From: Glossina fuscipes
Lineage: Eukaryota > Arthropoda > Insecta > Diptera > Glossinidae
Reading direction: 5' to 3'
Assembly: GCF_014805625.2 (NCBI RefSeq)
Contig: NW_023998452.1
Location: 738,455-802,454 of the forward strand
Length of the DNA: 64,000 nt
Shown: in pieces, positions 14,076 to 25,416 of the stretch
Position numbering within the stretch: position 1 is the first letter of the stretch
How the letters are laid out: each line of letters opens with the position of its first letter
Translations under genes and position numbers: made by a program
The notes under the pieces: model-generated
The model's database searches: none
What the model was told of the DNA's origin: nothing
Seen by the model: the letters and a program-made list of their open reading frames with translations, nothing else

Positions 14076-14329
14076 TATTATTATAAAAGCAATAACCAAA
14101 TAAACCGAAAATAAAAAATTTTACTTTGTCAGAGAAGGGGACGCGCTTTTTTGGTCCAGAAAAAACAAGCCAATTCAACTTAGTCGGTTTTTCATTCCTA
14201 GTACGTTGAATTATAGAATTTATTTAGCATAAATTTTTTATATTCGTTTTTCAGTTTAAAATCACACAAACGAAATTAGCTGGTTTAATTTTTTAGTATA
14301 ATATAATAGAAAGAGAGCAACCAAGCAAC

Positions 14330-15215
14330 CAATGGTGATTACATTTGATGTCCCGCAAAGACACATTTTAGCACCTATCTTATTTAGTGCCTTTTTAAAC
14401 GACGTTGTCTCGATCGTAGCTTTCGCTTATATGCTGATGAAGCACAAATTTACCTCTCGCGCCCGCCTTGAATTGTATAGAGTCTAGTCCAGCGAATAAA
14501 TCATGATTTAGAGCGCGTTACCCTCTGGTCTGATTTTAACGAGATAAAGCAAGATTCAAGCAAAATTGAAGCCATTGTAATATCACCTAGGGCTATGATT
14601 TCTGTTCCTTACCACGCATCAATGCGGTCGATGGAAATATTGAGCTTGGTAGTTAGTTAGCGCTCAAGAGCCTTGGCTTTAATTAAACTCATCTCTCGCT
14701 TGAGCGGGGAGAGACATGATGGTTACATAGAGTTCATGCGTACTCGTAATATTTTACGAACACTCTGGGCCTCCTTATCTTTTATATTCCAGTTTTCACC
14801 AAATTAGTTGCTTAAGTGTCTTGTTGTGCAGCTCGTATCATACGGAGCATATGTATGTAGTAAGTTAGATTATGTTTCTAACAAAAATTTGCAAGTTGGC
14901 ATAAATGGCGCCATGTACGTCTTCAATAAGCGGAGATATGATAGGATATTGTCGTTCTTCCTACAAATAATAGGTTCTCGACACACATTAGAACCCCTTT
15001 CTTAGTGCACAATGTCTTATGTTTACATGAGAAAATTCAGTTCGAGAAATCTAAGCAGACGATGAGTCTTCTTCTGCCTGGCGAAGTACCACACCAGCTA
15101 ACCATGTAAAGTTATGAAATTCGTCACCACTCTAACCCGAGTGGATTTTAAGGTCATTATAAAGGCCTTTTATAATTTATGATCGTATCTGTATCTGGAC
15201 TTTATGTCCTATATT
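14330..15215 (+). pseudogene. Non-LTR retrotransposon (LINE) reverse transcriptase remnant
   Basis: Conceptual translation in shifting frames gives successive pieces of a non-LTR ORF2. First, DVPQRHILAPILFSAFLNDV (the usual GVPQGS-LGPLLF motif) at about 14348-14407. Next, a degraded catalytic YADD region (FAYMLMK) near 14420-14450. Then the thumb-side LWSDFNEIK and IEAIVISP. Finally CLVVQLVSYGAYVCSKLDYV, then GINGAMYVFNKRRYDRI, at about 14815-14950. Many stops and frameshifts, so dead. It resembles the Jockey-related broad group, but the clade is not certain. It lies in the sense direction within intron 1. Confidence 0.75.
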
Positions 15216-18200
15216 GTGCGTATGTTATTTACATCTCTACCTTTAGTGTTGTTCACGATTACTTTAATTAATAATCATAGTCGCGATTATTATTATTGTA
15301 TAACGAAGTTTTCATTACATTAATTAATAAATGTTATAAATAACTTATTGCGACCAATGCGTTTATGTGAATAATTGACCTCTGTCTACTCTGACAGTTT
15401 ATGTTGCCCCTATTCGTGAACGAAGACTACTGCATTTCGCTAAAAACGCCCCAATCATTACATTGACAAAAGCAATTTCTAAGCGATTTTTCCATTTCTA
15501 TCCGCTGATGTCGGGGGTTAGAGGGTGTGTTCTTGCTTCTTGCGGTACAGGGACCAGTTGCCACCGTTGGTCGGGGATTCTTGTAGTTATATATGATTCG
15601 ACAAAGATGGTTTATAGAATGATGAAACAACGGAAAACACCTTTTTGGTAGCCAGGAATGCCTGTGGCCGCCAACCGATTTGGCTATCATTGAAAATGCA
15701 AAAATTCTTACTTCAACGGCAATTCATAGTTTAATAATAACTAGCTTCTACATGGTGTTTATGGTCTCATGGTCCAATAGTGTCAGGGCCAATTACCTGT
15801 TAAATGGTGTGATATTCTTGTTGTTTTTAAGTCATATTTCAGATACTATCTAGCATTTCAGTTTTGTCGCATGTGCATAGGTATTTTGTAGTGCTATGCT
15901 TGATGGTCAGATGGTCAATATCTACAACAAGGAAGCCAGATAACATCTGCGTAGGCAAGAGCTGGGTACATAAATTGGAAAAATAATCAATCTTCGCATG
16001 CTTTTGAGTGGTGGAACCAAAAGAAAAGGGGATGAAAGAGTTGCGGAAGTTTCCACCTCAGACTACTTAGTATATACTTGATAATAGGCGACCAAGATTG
16101 GGTTTATTTGAAAGCTTAATAACAAATCGTCGAGGAGGGTTAAGAAATGTCGAGGATACGAACCCCAGCCACCACGTGCATTGTATATACCCTTGTTGTA
16201 GCAAAGCGATGTGTAGTTCGTAGCTACTGAAACCCAATTAACTGAACCTTAACGTATCCAACCACGCCACACGGCAATATTGTGCTATATACTCTACACA
16301 TCTTTAATAACAAAATTTAAGGTCTAGTTAACAGTGGAAAGAGGAGGAGGAGATAAAGTTTCGGAGTGTACATTGAATTAATAACTTTTCACACAAATGG
16401 CAAAAAACCTAAAAACATTAGAAAAAAAAAAAAAAAATGGCAAAGAGTATGCTTTGCTGTAGAGAGTAGAGTGAAATTAGCAAATTAATGACGAACATTA
16501 AAAGAAAATTTAATTGGCAAACATTACAAATAATAAAATGAGAGCATTCAACCTCACGCTGCCACTAATTACAGACTTTTATTGGTTTAATTCGTACGGT
16601 TGCCGTTTATTCATTCGTAACGCTACGTAAAGTTTTACAGTGTGCGTCGTTAATAATTACTTGGCCTGAAACTCTGCCATAACCTTTTATTTGCACAATT
16701 TCATTGCCAAACATATGAAAATGTATCAAAGCGGTGGTGAAAAGATTTTAAGTCAATACGTTAATAGTGCACATTAACATGTGATGTATTCACTTACACA
16801 CGTACACTTACATACGGAACGCAGGGCATTGGATATTTATTGTGTGTAATCTGCTTTGAAAAGTAGAAAGTTTCAAAAATCTCTGATGGTAAAATTGCTT
16901 TTGCATACAAATGAAGGCCATAATATATATAAAATACCCAAATCATATTCAGAAAGGGATTACAAGTTAAGCTAAAACATAAAGCTAAGATATTAAGGTG
17001 CGAAGTGTGAGTTGTGTTTGTCTGATATACATTATAGTTGGTTGTAAAACAACAAACATTAAGCAACATCAGATATATATCCGTTGTTCGACTCGCCGAA
17101 ACAGACAAATTTACAAAATCCCATAATATATAAATCGCATGTAACCGCACATTAACATATAAGTTGTGTTTATTTTTTGGTCATACAATACAATCACGAA
17201 AACCAGAAGCATTATATTATTCACATAATGATTTCAAATATAATGCAACCTAATCTTGGTTGTGAATGAAAGAATGTTTCTTCCTTTTGTTTTTTTTTTT
17301 TTTTTTTTTTTTTTTTTGATTGTGTATATGCAGGTATTCATAATTTTATATAATTGCTCTCTAGAAATAACAATAAAGATAAAGAAAACGAACCACAAAA
17401 GAACAAAAGTTTTAAGGCCTATAATTATCATGTACGTACACACAATTGTGTAGATTTAAAGAAAGGGAAAAAAGAGGAGAGAAAATAAATAGAAAAATAA
17501 AGTAAAGAAGAGCAGCAGCATATGCTGAAGTTTTCCCTCCTGTTTATATATTTTGTGAACATAAAGCAATTCATTACATATATATATATATATATGTGTG
17601 TGGCTGTTGTAAACTACATTTAAAATGGGGAAAACACAATTAAAGCATGTTTTCATTTTTTGTTTGTTTTTTCTCATCACCTTTTGTCTTCGTTTATATC
17701 AGGCATTATAAAGTTTAACTTGCAAAGTTACATGCTTTTTATTTGCTTGCTTTTTGTGGTAATCAAAGCATTTAAATGCGAATGTTGTTGGGATAGTGGA
17801 TGCTTTGTCAACTTCCTCTGAGAACACACTAACTGTGCGGGATCCTTTGAAGTTGTTTATTTGCTGCCCTCCTTCCTTACTCTAATAGCAAAACTAAAAT
17901 GAAATTCTCAGATTTGGTTTTTCGATATTAAGAAACCACAGCAAAATGGTTAAATTTCACTTTTAGAAATAAATGTCTGGATTGTACACTACAGAATAAG
18001 TGTAATATCTCACTGAGCAACAATGCTGTAGAGGATTAGTGGACTTAATATATTCACAAGGGCGATTCGATTTAGCCAAAAAAAAAAAAAAAAACAAAAA
18101 AATTATTGTAATCGCCTTGCCGGGTAACCCAAAGATTATTTTTACGCTCAAAAGCATGTTTCATCGATTATTATGAAATTTCTAACGAAAATTTACATTT

Positions 18201-20124
18201 AGGACCTACGACTTTAGATAAGTCCTTTAAAAGAAGTAGGCAGAATTAACGCCCAAAAATATGCTTTATATAATTTCGTGATTAGGTGCAGATGTGTGTA
18301 TTGTATCGATTGTTAAAAAAAATTCACCTTCAGCGCCTAGAAGTATACTTTCTATATTATTGTAAAAAATAAAGCCCAAAAATATGCCTTACCGATTGTT
18401 GCGAAAAATTTTTCTATCTCCCAGAAGTACACATTGTATCGATCATAATTTGATTTTTTTTTTTTGACGCAATTCATTTCCTATTGAACTTCATTTTTCA
18501 TATTTTTCTACGTTTAAGATTTTCGAAGTCTGTTATTCGCCTCAAGGTAAACTACGGGTAGTACCGTCCCCGCAACACTACTTTAAGATACTTAGTACAA
18601 TTGGAAAAAAAAATATTAATGAGATTTGCATTATTTTTCCGAGAGCGATTCAGTCTCTCAGTTACAAAATCAGTAAAGTAAATCTTAGCCGAAAATGGCA
18701 TATTTTTAATAGACGTTTCGAACAAGCCAAGTACATACACCGTAGGCCGCTGACCTTAATGAAAACTGGTTTCTAAAGAATTCTTAATAAGAGAAAAAAA
18801 ATGGTCATAACGGTAAACAATAAGGCTTTTGTTTTGGACATCGAACAGTCTACTAGCGACGACTTAATTTTTTCTCTTACTTTTTTTAATTTTTAAGCTT
18901 GCTTGTTTGTGCCAAACGATCCTGTCATCTTCATTTTCTAATCGGTTGGTTTTTCTACCCGATTAGCTCGAAACGTCTGTAGAAGATCGCCATTGTTTTT
19001 GTTCCCTCCATGTGACTGGGTTCCATAAATCCGGTTTAACCTTCACTGGATGCGTTTTTATTGCATGCCACGAGTTTCTCTTCTCTTTTTTTCCCTCTTT
19101 CTTCAGCTTGGCTGGCTAGTGAAGCTGTTCGCGATGCACACATGCATCATATGCATTATATGCATACATACAATGTCACGAACTTATGAAAGCCCAGTCT
19201 TTTGGAATATTTATGTAAGCAGTGATGAGTTATTATTATTATTATTTCCTATACTCTTAAATTCTATTAGTCGTATCGTGTGCTAGCGACTAAGATCTAT
19301 CTTCTACTCTATGCCCTCCTTGTTGCAGTGCTTGTTCGATTTCAAAGGGTTCAAATAGTATGGTACTCTCCCCACTTCTAACGAACGGACCAAATTGATA
19401 AATGTTCGGAAACGAAGAAAATAAATTTTTTTGTATCTATTTTGACTTATCTCCAGGTACTTCACAAAAAAGAAGAAAAAACATTTTAATCTCAGTAATG
19501 TTTTATGTTACTCAAGATTCATTCCCAGTGTTATTTATCAATATATATGTAGAAAAAGGAAAGTTTGGTTACTGCTGCGTATTTTTCCCAAAGCAAACAC
19601 AGACGTTGATGTTGCTGTTGTTGTGGTTGTTGTTGCTTTCTAACATAAATAATAGAGCAAAGAAAAATTATGAGAATAATTCTTAAGACTTATGACTCTA
19701 GGGAAAGTTTTACAAAGTAAAGAAACAGGCTTGCTATACGCACACGTACTTGAGCTACAAAAACATTAGCGACGACAACAAAATAAAGCTAAACAAGACA
19801 AATAAAAAAGTAGAAAACAAATAGCAACACATTCGAATGAGAGAAGGGGGAGCATTCATTAAACAAATAAATTCTAAAACCAAAAGAACAACAACAACGA
19901 CAACGACATGATCTCATTAAACAAATAAATAAGAGCGAAAAGAAGAAAGGCTAAAAGTATTTTAACATACACACATGTATATACATATATATATATATGT
20001 AAACACATATATAAAATAATATAAGGCTAATTTATTACATTGCGTAGGAAATGGAAATGAAAAAAAGGCAAAGCGAAATTTTCTAATCGGTTTAATTTTG
20101 TTGTTTTATGCGGTTTATTTACAG

Positions 20125-21164
20125 ATCATTAATTGCGGCGACTTGGACAGCTATCCATTGCTGCAATATTTGGATTTATCTTTTAGCCGAATTGAGGAAA
20201 TCGAAGACGACGCTTTGGGTAGATTAGAGATACTTGAAATATTAATGCTCGATCATAATAGTCTTCGTAAGGTGCCCATGAGTTTACCCAATTCTTTGGA
20301 ACATTTATTTTTGCAACACAATGATATAATGGATTTACAACTGACATCGTTTCAAGGTTTAAATAATTTGCAGACTTTGGATTTATCCTACAATAAATTG
20401 CTTTATTTACCGGCTTTACCGTTGCCTAAACTGCAAACACTTAATTTGCAATCGTCCGACCTGCGTGGCATCAATCAGGCCATTGTGCATACTCTGCCAA
20501 GGCTGAGTGATCTAATGTTGGAGGAAAATCCCATAAAATGCAGCGATTTATTGGGTATCGCGGAATGGGCGAGTAGTTGCCGTTTAACATTCAAAGAGGA
20601 AGAAGAGCAAGAATTTTACGATAAAACGGAAGCCAAAGAGACGACGACGACGATGAGTAGCGATTTAAAAAGGAAATTTATTAAAATACATAATTTCTAT
20701 GAAAAATTCCAAGACGAGAAACAAAAACATGGAGAGCAAAATGAACGAAAGAAAAGCGAAAATTTAATGGAGGAAACTACAGAAGAAGAATTCACTCCGT
20801 TTTGTGCGCGAGAGGTGGAAAGAGAAAAAAGTTGCCACGAAAATGAAGAGAAAACCGCAAATGTTAAATTAAATATTAAAAAAGAAAATATTTCGCAAGA
20901 AGGTCTTAATTCAAACTTTGTGGCAGTAAAAACAACACCAACGCCAGCAACAACAGCAGCAACAACAACAATAACAATGTTTTCCACATTAGCACCGACA
21001 GTTGCACAAAGAACTTTATCATCAATAGAAATAAAAAATAATGAAGCAGTAGTTACGGATGCAGCAGTTCAGACAACGGATTCAACAAAAATTGAAATAA
21101 GACAAAATAAAAAAGAACAACAAAATGAAAACAACATTAAAAATAATAATAAGAACAAGATGAA

Positions 21165-21203
<39 letters not shown>

Positions 21204-22282
21204 TATTACCACAAAAACTTTACGGAATTCTGTAACTCGCAAAGAAGTTACAACAGTTCCTGAACAACAACAACAACAACAACAACAACCACAACCGCAA
21301 CAACAACACAGTAGACAGCAGAAGAGAATTACGGAAATTCCAATACTGGCAGCAACCAGAGACCAGTTGGATGCTGCTGCTGCCGCAGCTGTATTAACGG
21401 AAGACATACCGAATACAGTGCGAGCTGAACGACGTGCCAATCACAATAAAACTTTCAGTGAAAAACAAATGGCAGCAAATTTATCAGAGTTGCCAACAAC
21501 AACAGCTGCAACAGCAATTATTTCGGCCAAAAAATCCGCAATAACGATATCAGCACCACCAGCATCAGCATCAGCACCAGCACTAACTCAACCAAAAGTC
21601 ATAAATTCTTTAAAATTCAAAACCGCAAACAAAACAACAACGTTTACTATAGCAAGTACAACTACAAGTGTTTCTATCACTCGGGTACCGCGAACAGATA
21701 TGAATTTCGAGTTAAAAGCATTAAATTCAACCTTAGGATCCACAAATATATATAACCGTGATAACCCGGCGAACACCGAAACCAACACCCACAACGTTAA
21801 TATGTCCATTAGCAATAAAAATAAAAATATAAATCACAGCAACAACAACAACAGCGTTAATATTGTATTAGCTTCAAATATGCAGGCACTTAACAATAAA
21901 GATTTAATACCAAACAGCAACAGCAACAGCAACAGCAATAACAATAACAATAACAATAGAAAAGCCAATGGCAATACTACGACTACTAACAATAGCAACA
22001 ACAAAATAATGATTGTCACATCATCATCATCATCATCACCGTCATCATCATCATCATCAACGTCAATAGCATCTCATGAAACTAATACATTGCCAGTAAA
22101 GTGGAACAAAACAGCAATAACAGCGACAACACCAACAATGACAATGGCAACCACCATAACGAATGTCGAGGACATGATGATAAAGTACAAGAAGAAACAC
22201 AATAGCAGTGATCATGCGTTTGTTGAAAATGATGTCAATGCTGTTGTTAAATGTATGCAATCAAACTCGAATGACGTCGGTG
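20125..22282 (+). CDS. LRR membrane protein, coding exon 2 of 3
   Basis: Begins after TTTATTTACAG, in phase 0 with exon 1, and ends before GTAAGT at phase 1 (719 codons plus one base). It continues the LRR array (LLQYLDLSFSRI, LEILMLDHNSL, LEHLFLQHNDI, LQTLDLSYNKL) and closes with a short C-terminal cap-like segment ending NPIKCSDLLGIAEW and an SSC, near residue 578. The remaining roughly 560 residues are low complexity: an acidic/lysine-rich stretch, Q8, repeated SN dipeptides, a serine run from TCA triplets, and T/A-rich segments. This looks like a long disordered extracellular stalk. The codon runs mix CAA/CAG and AAC/AAT, so they are partly interrupted. Confidence 0.9.
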
Positions 22283-23650
22283 GTAAGTACATGAAGTTTA
22301 AATGCAATTTTTAGCGTATTTTTAGCGTTATATATGCCACAGAAATATAAGAATATACATACATAGCGTGCACAATGCATTTGTATATATGTAAACAATA
22401 AATAAAATTGATTTAAGCGGATTTCACTTAAACCATATATCGTTGAAATTTGAATGACAGCTATTTTAAAAAGGACGCTGATATGCCAAAGATGTCTAAA
22501 ACGACGAAATGTGGGTTAATATAATATATGCGACCTTTAAACATATCGAACCCGCAACTTTTAGATTATGAGAGCGGCAATCAAAAATAAAATGTAAGAA
22601 ACACAATTGCACTCTTTCAGGATTGCATTTCAACATTTAAAAGTAAAGCCGTTGTGTGCGATAAGGCAAACAAAAGTATACTCTCGTTTCTTAGAATATT
22701 TATTATGCTTACGCGGATAAAACCGTTATCTCAAAGAATACATAAAACGCAAAACGACCTCGTACAAGTTCAATCTAATAAGACCCAGGAATGAATTTAG
22801 AAACAGGGTATTGTAAAAACAATACCACAGGGCCAAAATAATGTAGAAAAAGTCTCGTTTCTGTTTATTTTTAAGAACATCTTCTTTTCACACTTATCGC
22901 TAAGAAAAGCATCAAGCTCTCCTCAAATTGACTTTGGGCTTTGCAAAAATGCTCTAATTGAAAAATTTGATTGCATCTTATTTTGTATGAGAGGAAAGAG
23001 TAGTTTGTATCCAAACTTGTTCCACGTGTACCACTTTTCGAGATGCCAATGATACATATAACTGCTTTCAGCAAAGTCAATCATTCTCTTTCATGGTCGG
23101 ACGCATTGCACTGCACGACAGTCGCACAGATTAGGAGGAAATTGATATATGGCACTTGTAATGTTTGCTCGATCGGCAAGACAAATGTATTTGTCTTGAT
23201 TATCTTTTTCTGTTTTCGTCAGCACATCTGTGGAAACATTGACTTACTTAATGCAACAGTATAAGTGTATACTCAACGAAATTATTTTTTAAAAGACGAA
23301 GTAGTTTTCAAAATTTTAATTTTTCACCCTTTAGCCATTAGTAAATGTCAAGCCGTGTCCTGACGGATAGGGGAAGAAAAGAAACAGTCGTGTATTAGGA
23401 TTTAAAAAAAAAAGGTTTAAAATGTCGCGAATATTTGTAATTGAAGCGATTAGTAAGCAGTACTTAAAGATGTGCAAAAATAACCTAAAAGTTAACCTTT
23501 AGTGTAGACGCTATTATTTCTGATCTGCGTGTATATCCAGCAAAGCAATTTTATAAATTTTTGCTTAGACGTAATAAAATTGAATTTTTGAAAACATGTG
23601 TTTTTTCCAGTAACGTTATCTTTTGCTTTGCTTTTATGCTTCTTCTTTAG
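22283..23650 (+). other. Intron 2 of the LRR gene
   Basis: 1368-base intron starting GTAAGT and ending TTCTTCTTTAG. It separates codon positions 1 and 2 of one Glu codon (G|AG), which keeps the frame between exons 2 and 3. No embedded gene or mobile element was recognised in it. Confidence 0.85.
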
Positions 23651-23781
23651 AGTGCATTTCCGTTGAACCCCAGCAAGTAAAGCAGCAACAGAATGAATTG
23701 AAAAATGAAGAAAAAATTGGTACATTGCCAACAACAATGGCAAGACAGGCCATAACAACAACGTCGAAAGCAATGACATCT

Positions 23782-23819
<38 letters not shown>

Positions 23820-25416
23820 GCAACAACACCACCAACAACAGCGTCACAGGCATGAACCTTTACAATTACAGGTTAGAGATAGACATTTGATAGGTACGCC
23901 ACTGCTAATGCATAAAGGAGAAAATCTAATGGTAGAAGCAGATGAGCTAATATTAACCAAAAAAAAACCAATGACCAAAGCAACCATTGAAACCAAAGAC
24001 GAGATAACCAAATATATTAAGGGTAACGATGCTTACGCCGATGGCCGTCGAGAACAACATCATTTAAATATGTTCCTGGATAAAAGCCAACTAACAAAAG
24101 CTTTACGAGATAAAGAACAATCTGATTCCGAAATGAGTTTGGCAACGGTTAAGACGACTATTCAAGCCATAAAATCGAACGCAACAGAAGTTACCATCAA
24201 TAAAGCAAAGAAACCCTCATTGGTGATGAAGAAAATGACTATCATAACCAAACAGCATGAACCACAGCCACCACAACATACCTTTATAACAAATAAAGAT
24301 AATGAAGTCATAGCAAAGACTTTCGATAACATGAATTTTCAAGAATTAAGGCCTAAAGAAACAAAAGAAAGCCATGGCCATAAACACAGCACGGTTAATA
24401 CACCATTACACCAAATAGGAGCTAAGGCTATATACGAGCCGCATACCTTTCAGCATGAACATGATATGATAATGAAACAATTGCTGCAACATCAACAGCA
24501 GCAACATCAGCAGCTGCAGCAGCAGCAGCAGCAGCAACAACAACAACAACAACAACAAAGACAGCAGCAGGATGTAAAAATTTCAAAAACAGAGCATTGG
24601 TTAGATATACGAAAGTCGGATAAAAGAAATTCTCATTCCGGCCTAGTGTTGTTGATGTCATTGGGTTTGTTTGTTGTGCTTTTGTTAGGACTAATGCATG
24701 TGTATCGCTGCGATATCCCGTGGCGGCGACACATCTCCGCGACCTCTGCCACTGCCCAATTGCGTCCCCATCAACGTCACAACTCTTCTATGGAAGACGA
24801 TTCACATAGTTTTCTAAGCTACCAGGAAGGCGTGCAAAAATGGCATCATAGTGCGCGTCAACAACCGCCTTATAGCTCACCCCTGCATAATTTGCATGTT
24901 AGGGAATTGCAAAAAACCTCGGCTACCGAAGTCATACCAATAGTAAGAACCAGTGCTACGACAAACATTAGTACAAAAAGTCAGCAACATTGGAACAATA
25001 GCACTTTGGCGGCTCGTAATAGCAGATGTTCGGCAAATTCTCAAAGCACCAGTTCCAGTACAGCAAGCAGTATATCAGCTTCTTCCTCGGCCATTCTAGA
25101 TGACGAATCATTTTATATTGAAATGACACCCGATTCGGGGCAAATAGCGTGTGCCCTCAACAGTGAACTATTGCCTATGGAATTATTAAATTTAGCCAAA
25201 CAGAAACAATCAAGACGAGACCTCACGATTAATTCAATCACACAAACTTCTATGGGGGATGATCATACGGCACCGCCGCAACAACAACGCATAATGCATA
25301 CGCAAACAGTGAAAACATTATCTTCAACGTCATCGTCATCGCCTGCTGCCCCCTCTATTGTTGTCGCTGATACAAAACAACTGGCGCCGAGTGCGAGAAA
25401 ATTCAGCTTATGGTGA
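23651..25416 (+). CDS. LRR membrane protein, coding exon 3 of 3 (TM and tail)
   Basis: Starts directly after the TTTAG acceptor, completes the split Glu codon and runs to TGA at 25414-25416. It continues the low-complexity linker with a pure (CAG)10 run at 23788-23817 and a longer mixed CAG/CAA Q-rich block near 24481-24570. A single hydrophobic helix follows at about residues 1475-1497 (GLVLLMSLGLFVVLLLGLMH), then a basic stop-transfer region (RCDIPWRRH) and a tail of about 235 residues rich in Ser, Gln and His. With the N-terminal hydrophobic segment this gives a type I topology. The tail has tyrosines (SYQEG, FYIEM) but no domain I recognise. The three-exon model accounts for about 1733 residues. 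Confidence 0.9.
23788..23817 (+). repeat. Coding (CAG)10 microsatellite
   Basis: Ten uninterrupted CAG codons encode polyglutamine within exon 3 of the LRR gene. Other Q tracts in the gene mix CAA and CAG (21265-21288, about 24484-24570). Pure runs are more prone to length change, so this one is the likeliest to vary among individuals. Confidence 0.9.

Larger units (their letters stand above)
11970..20124 (+). other. Intron 1 of the LRR gene
   Basis: 8155-base intron bounded by GTAAGC and TTTATTTACAG. It contains a deleted mariner at 13200-14075 and a decayed LINE reverse transcriptase at about 14330-15215. Otherwise it is AT-rich DNA with poly-T (17290-17317) and TA repeats (17578-17596, 19983-19999). 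No nested functional gene was recognised in the rest. Confidence 0.8.

Noticed and set aside
16100..16260. B-box-like sequence (GGGTTCGTATCC on the minus strand)
   Set aside because: No matching A-box at the right distance and no shared body with the SINE family found here.
20697..22260. Long minus-strand leucine/valine- and cysteine-rich open frames opposite exon 2
   Set aside because: They are the reverse reading of CAA/AAC/ACA/TCA-rich codons of the LRR gene; the plus strand has the phase-consistent gene.
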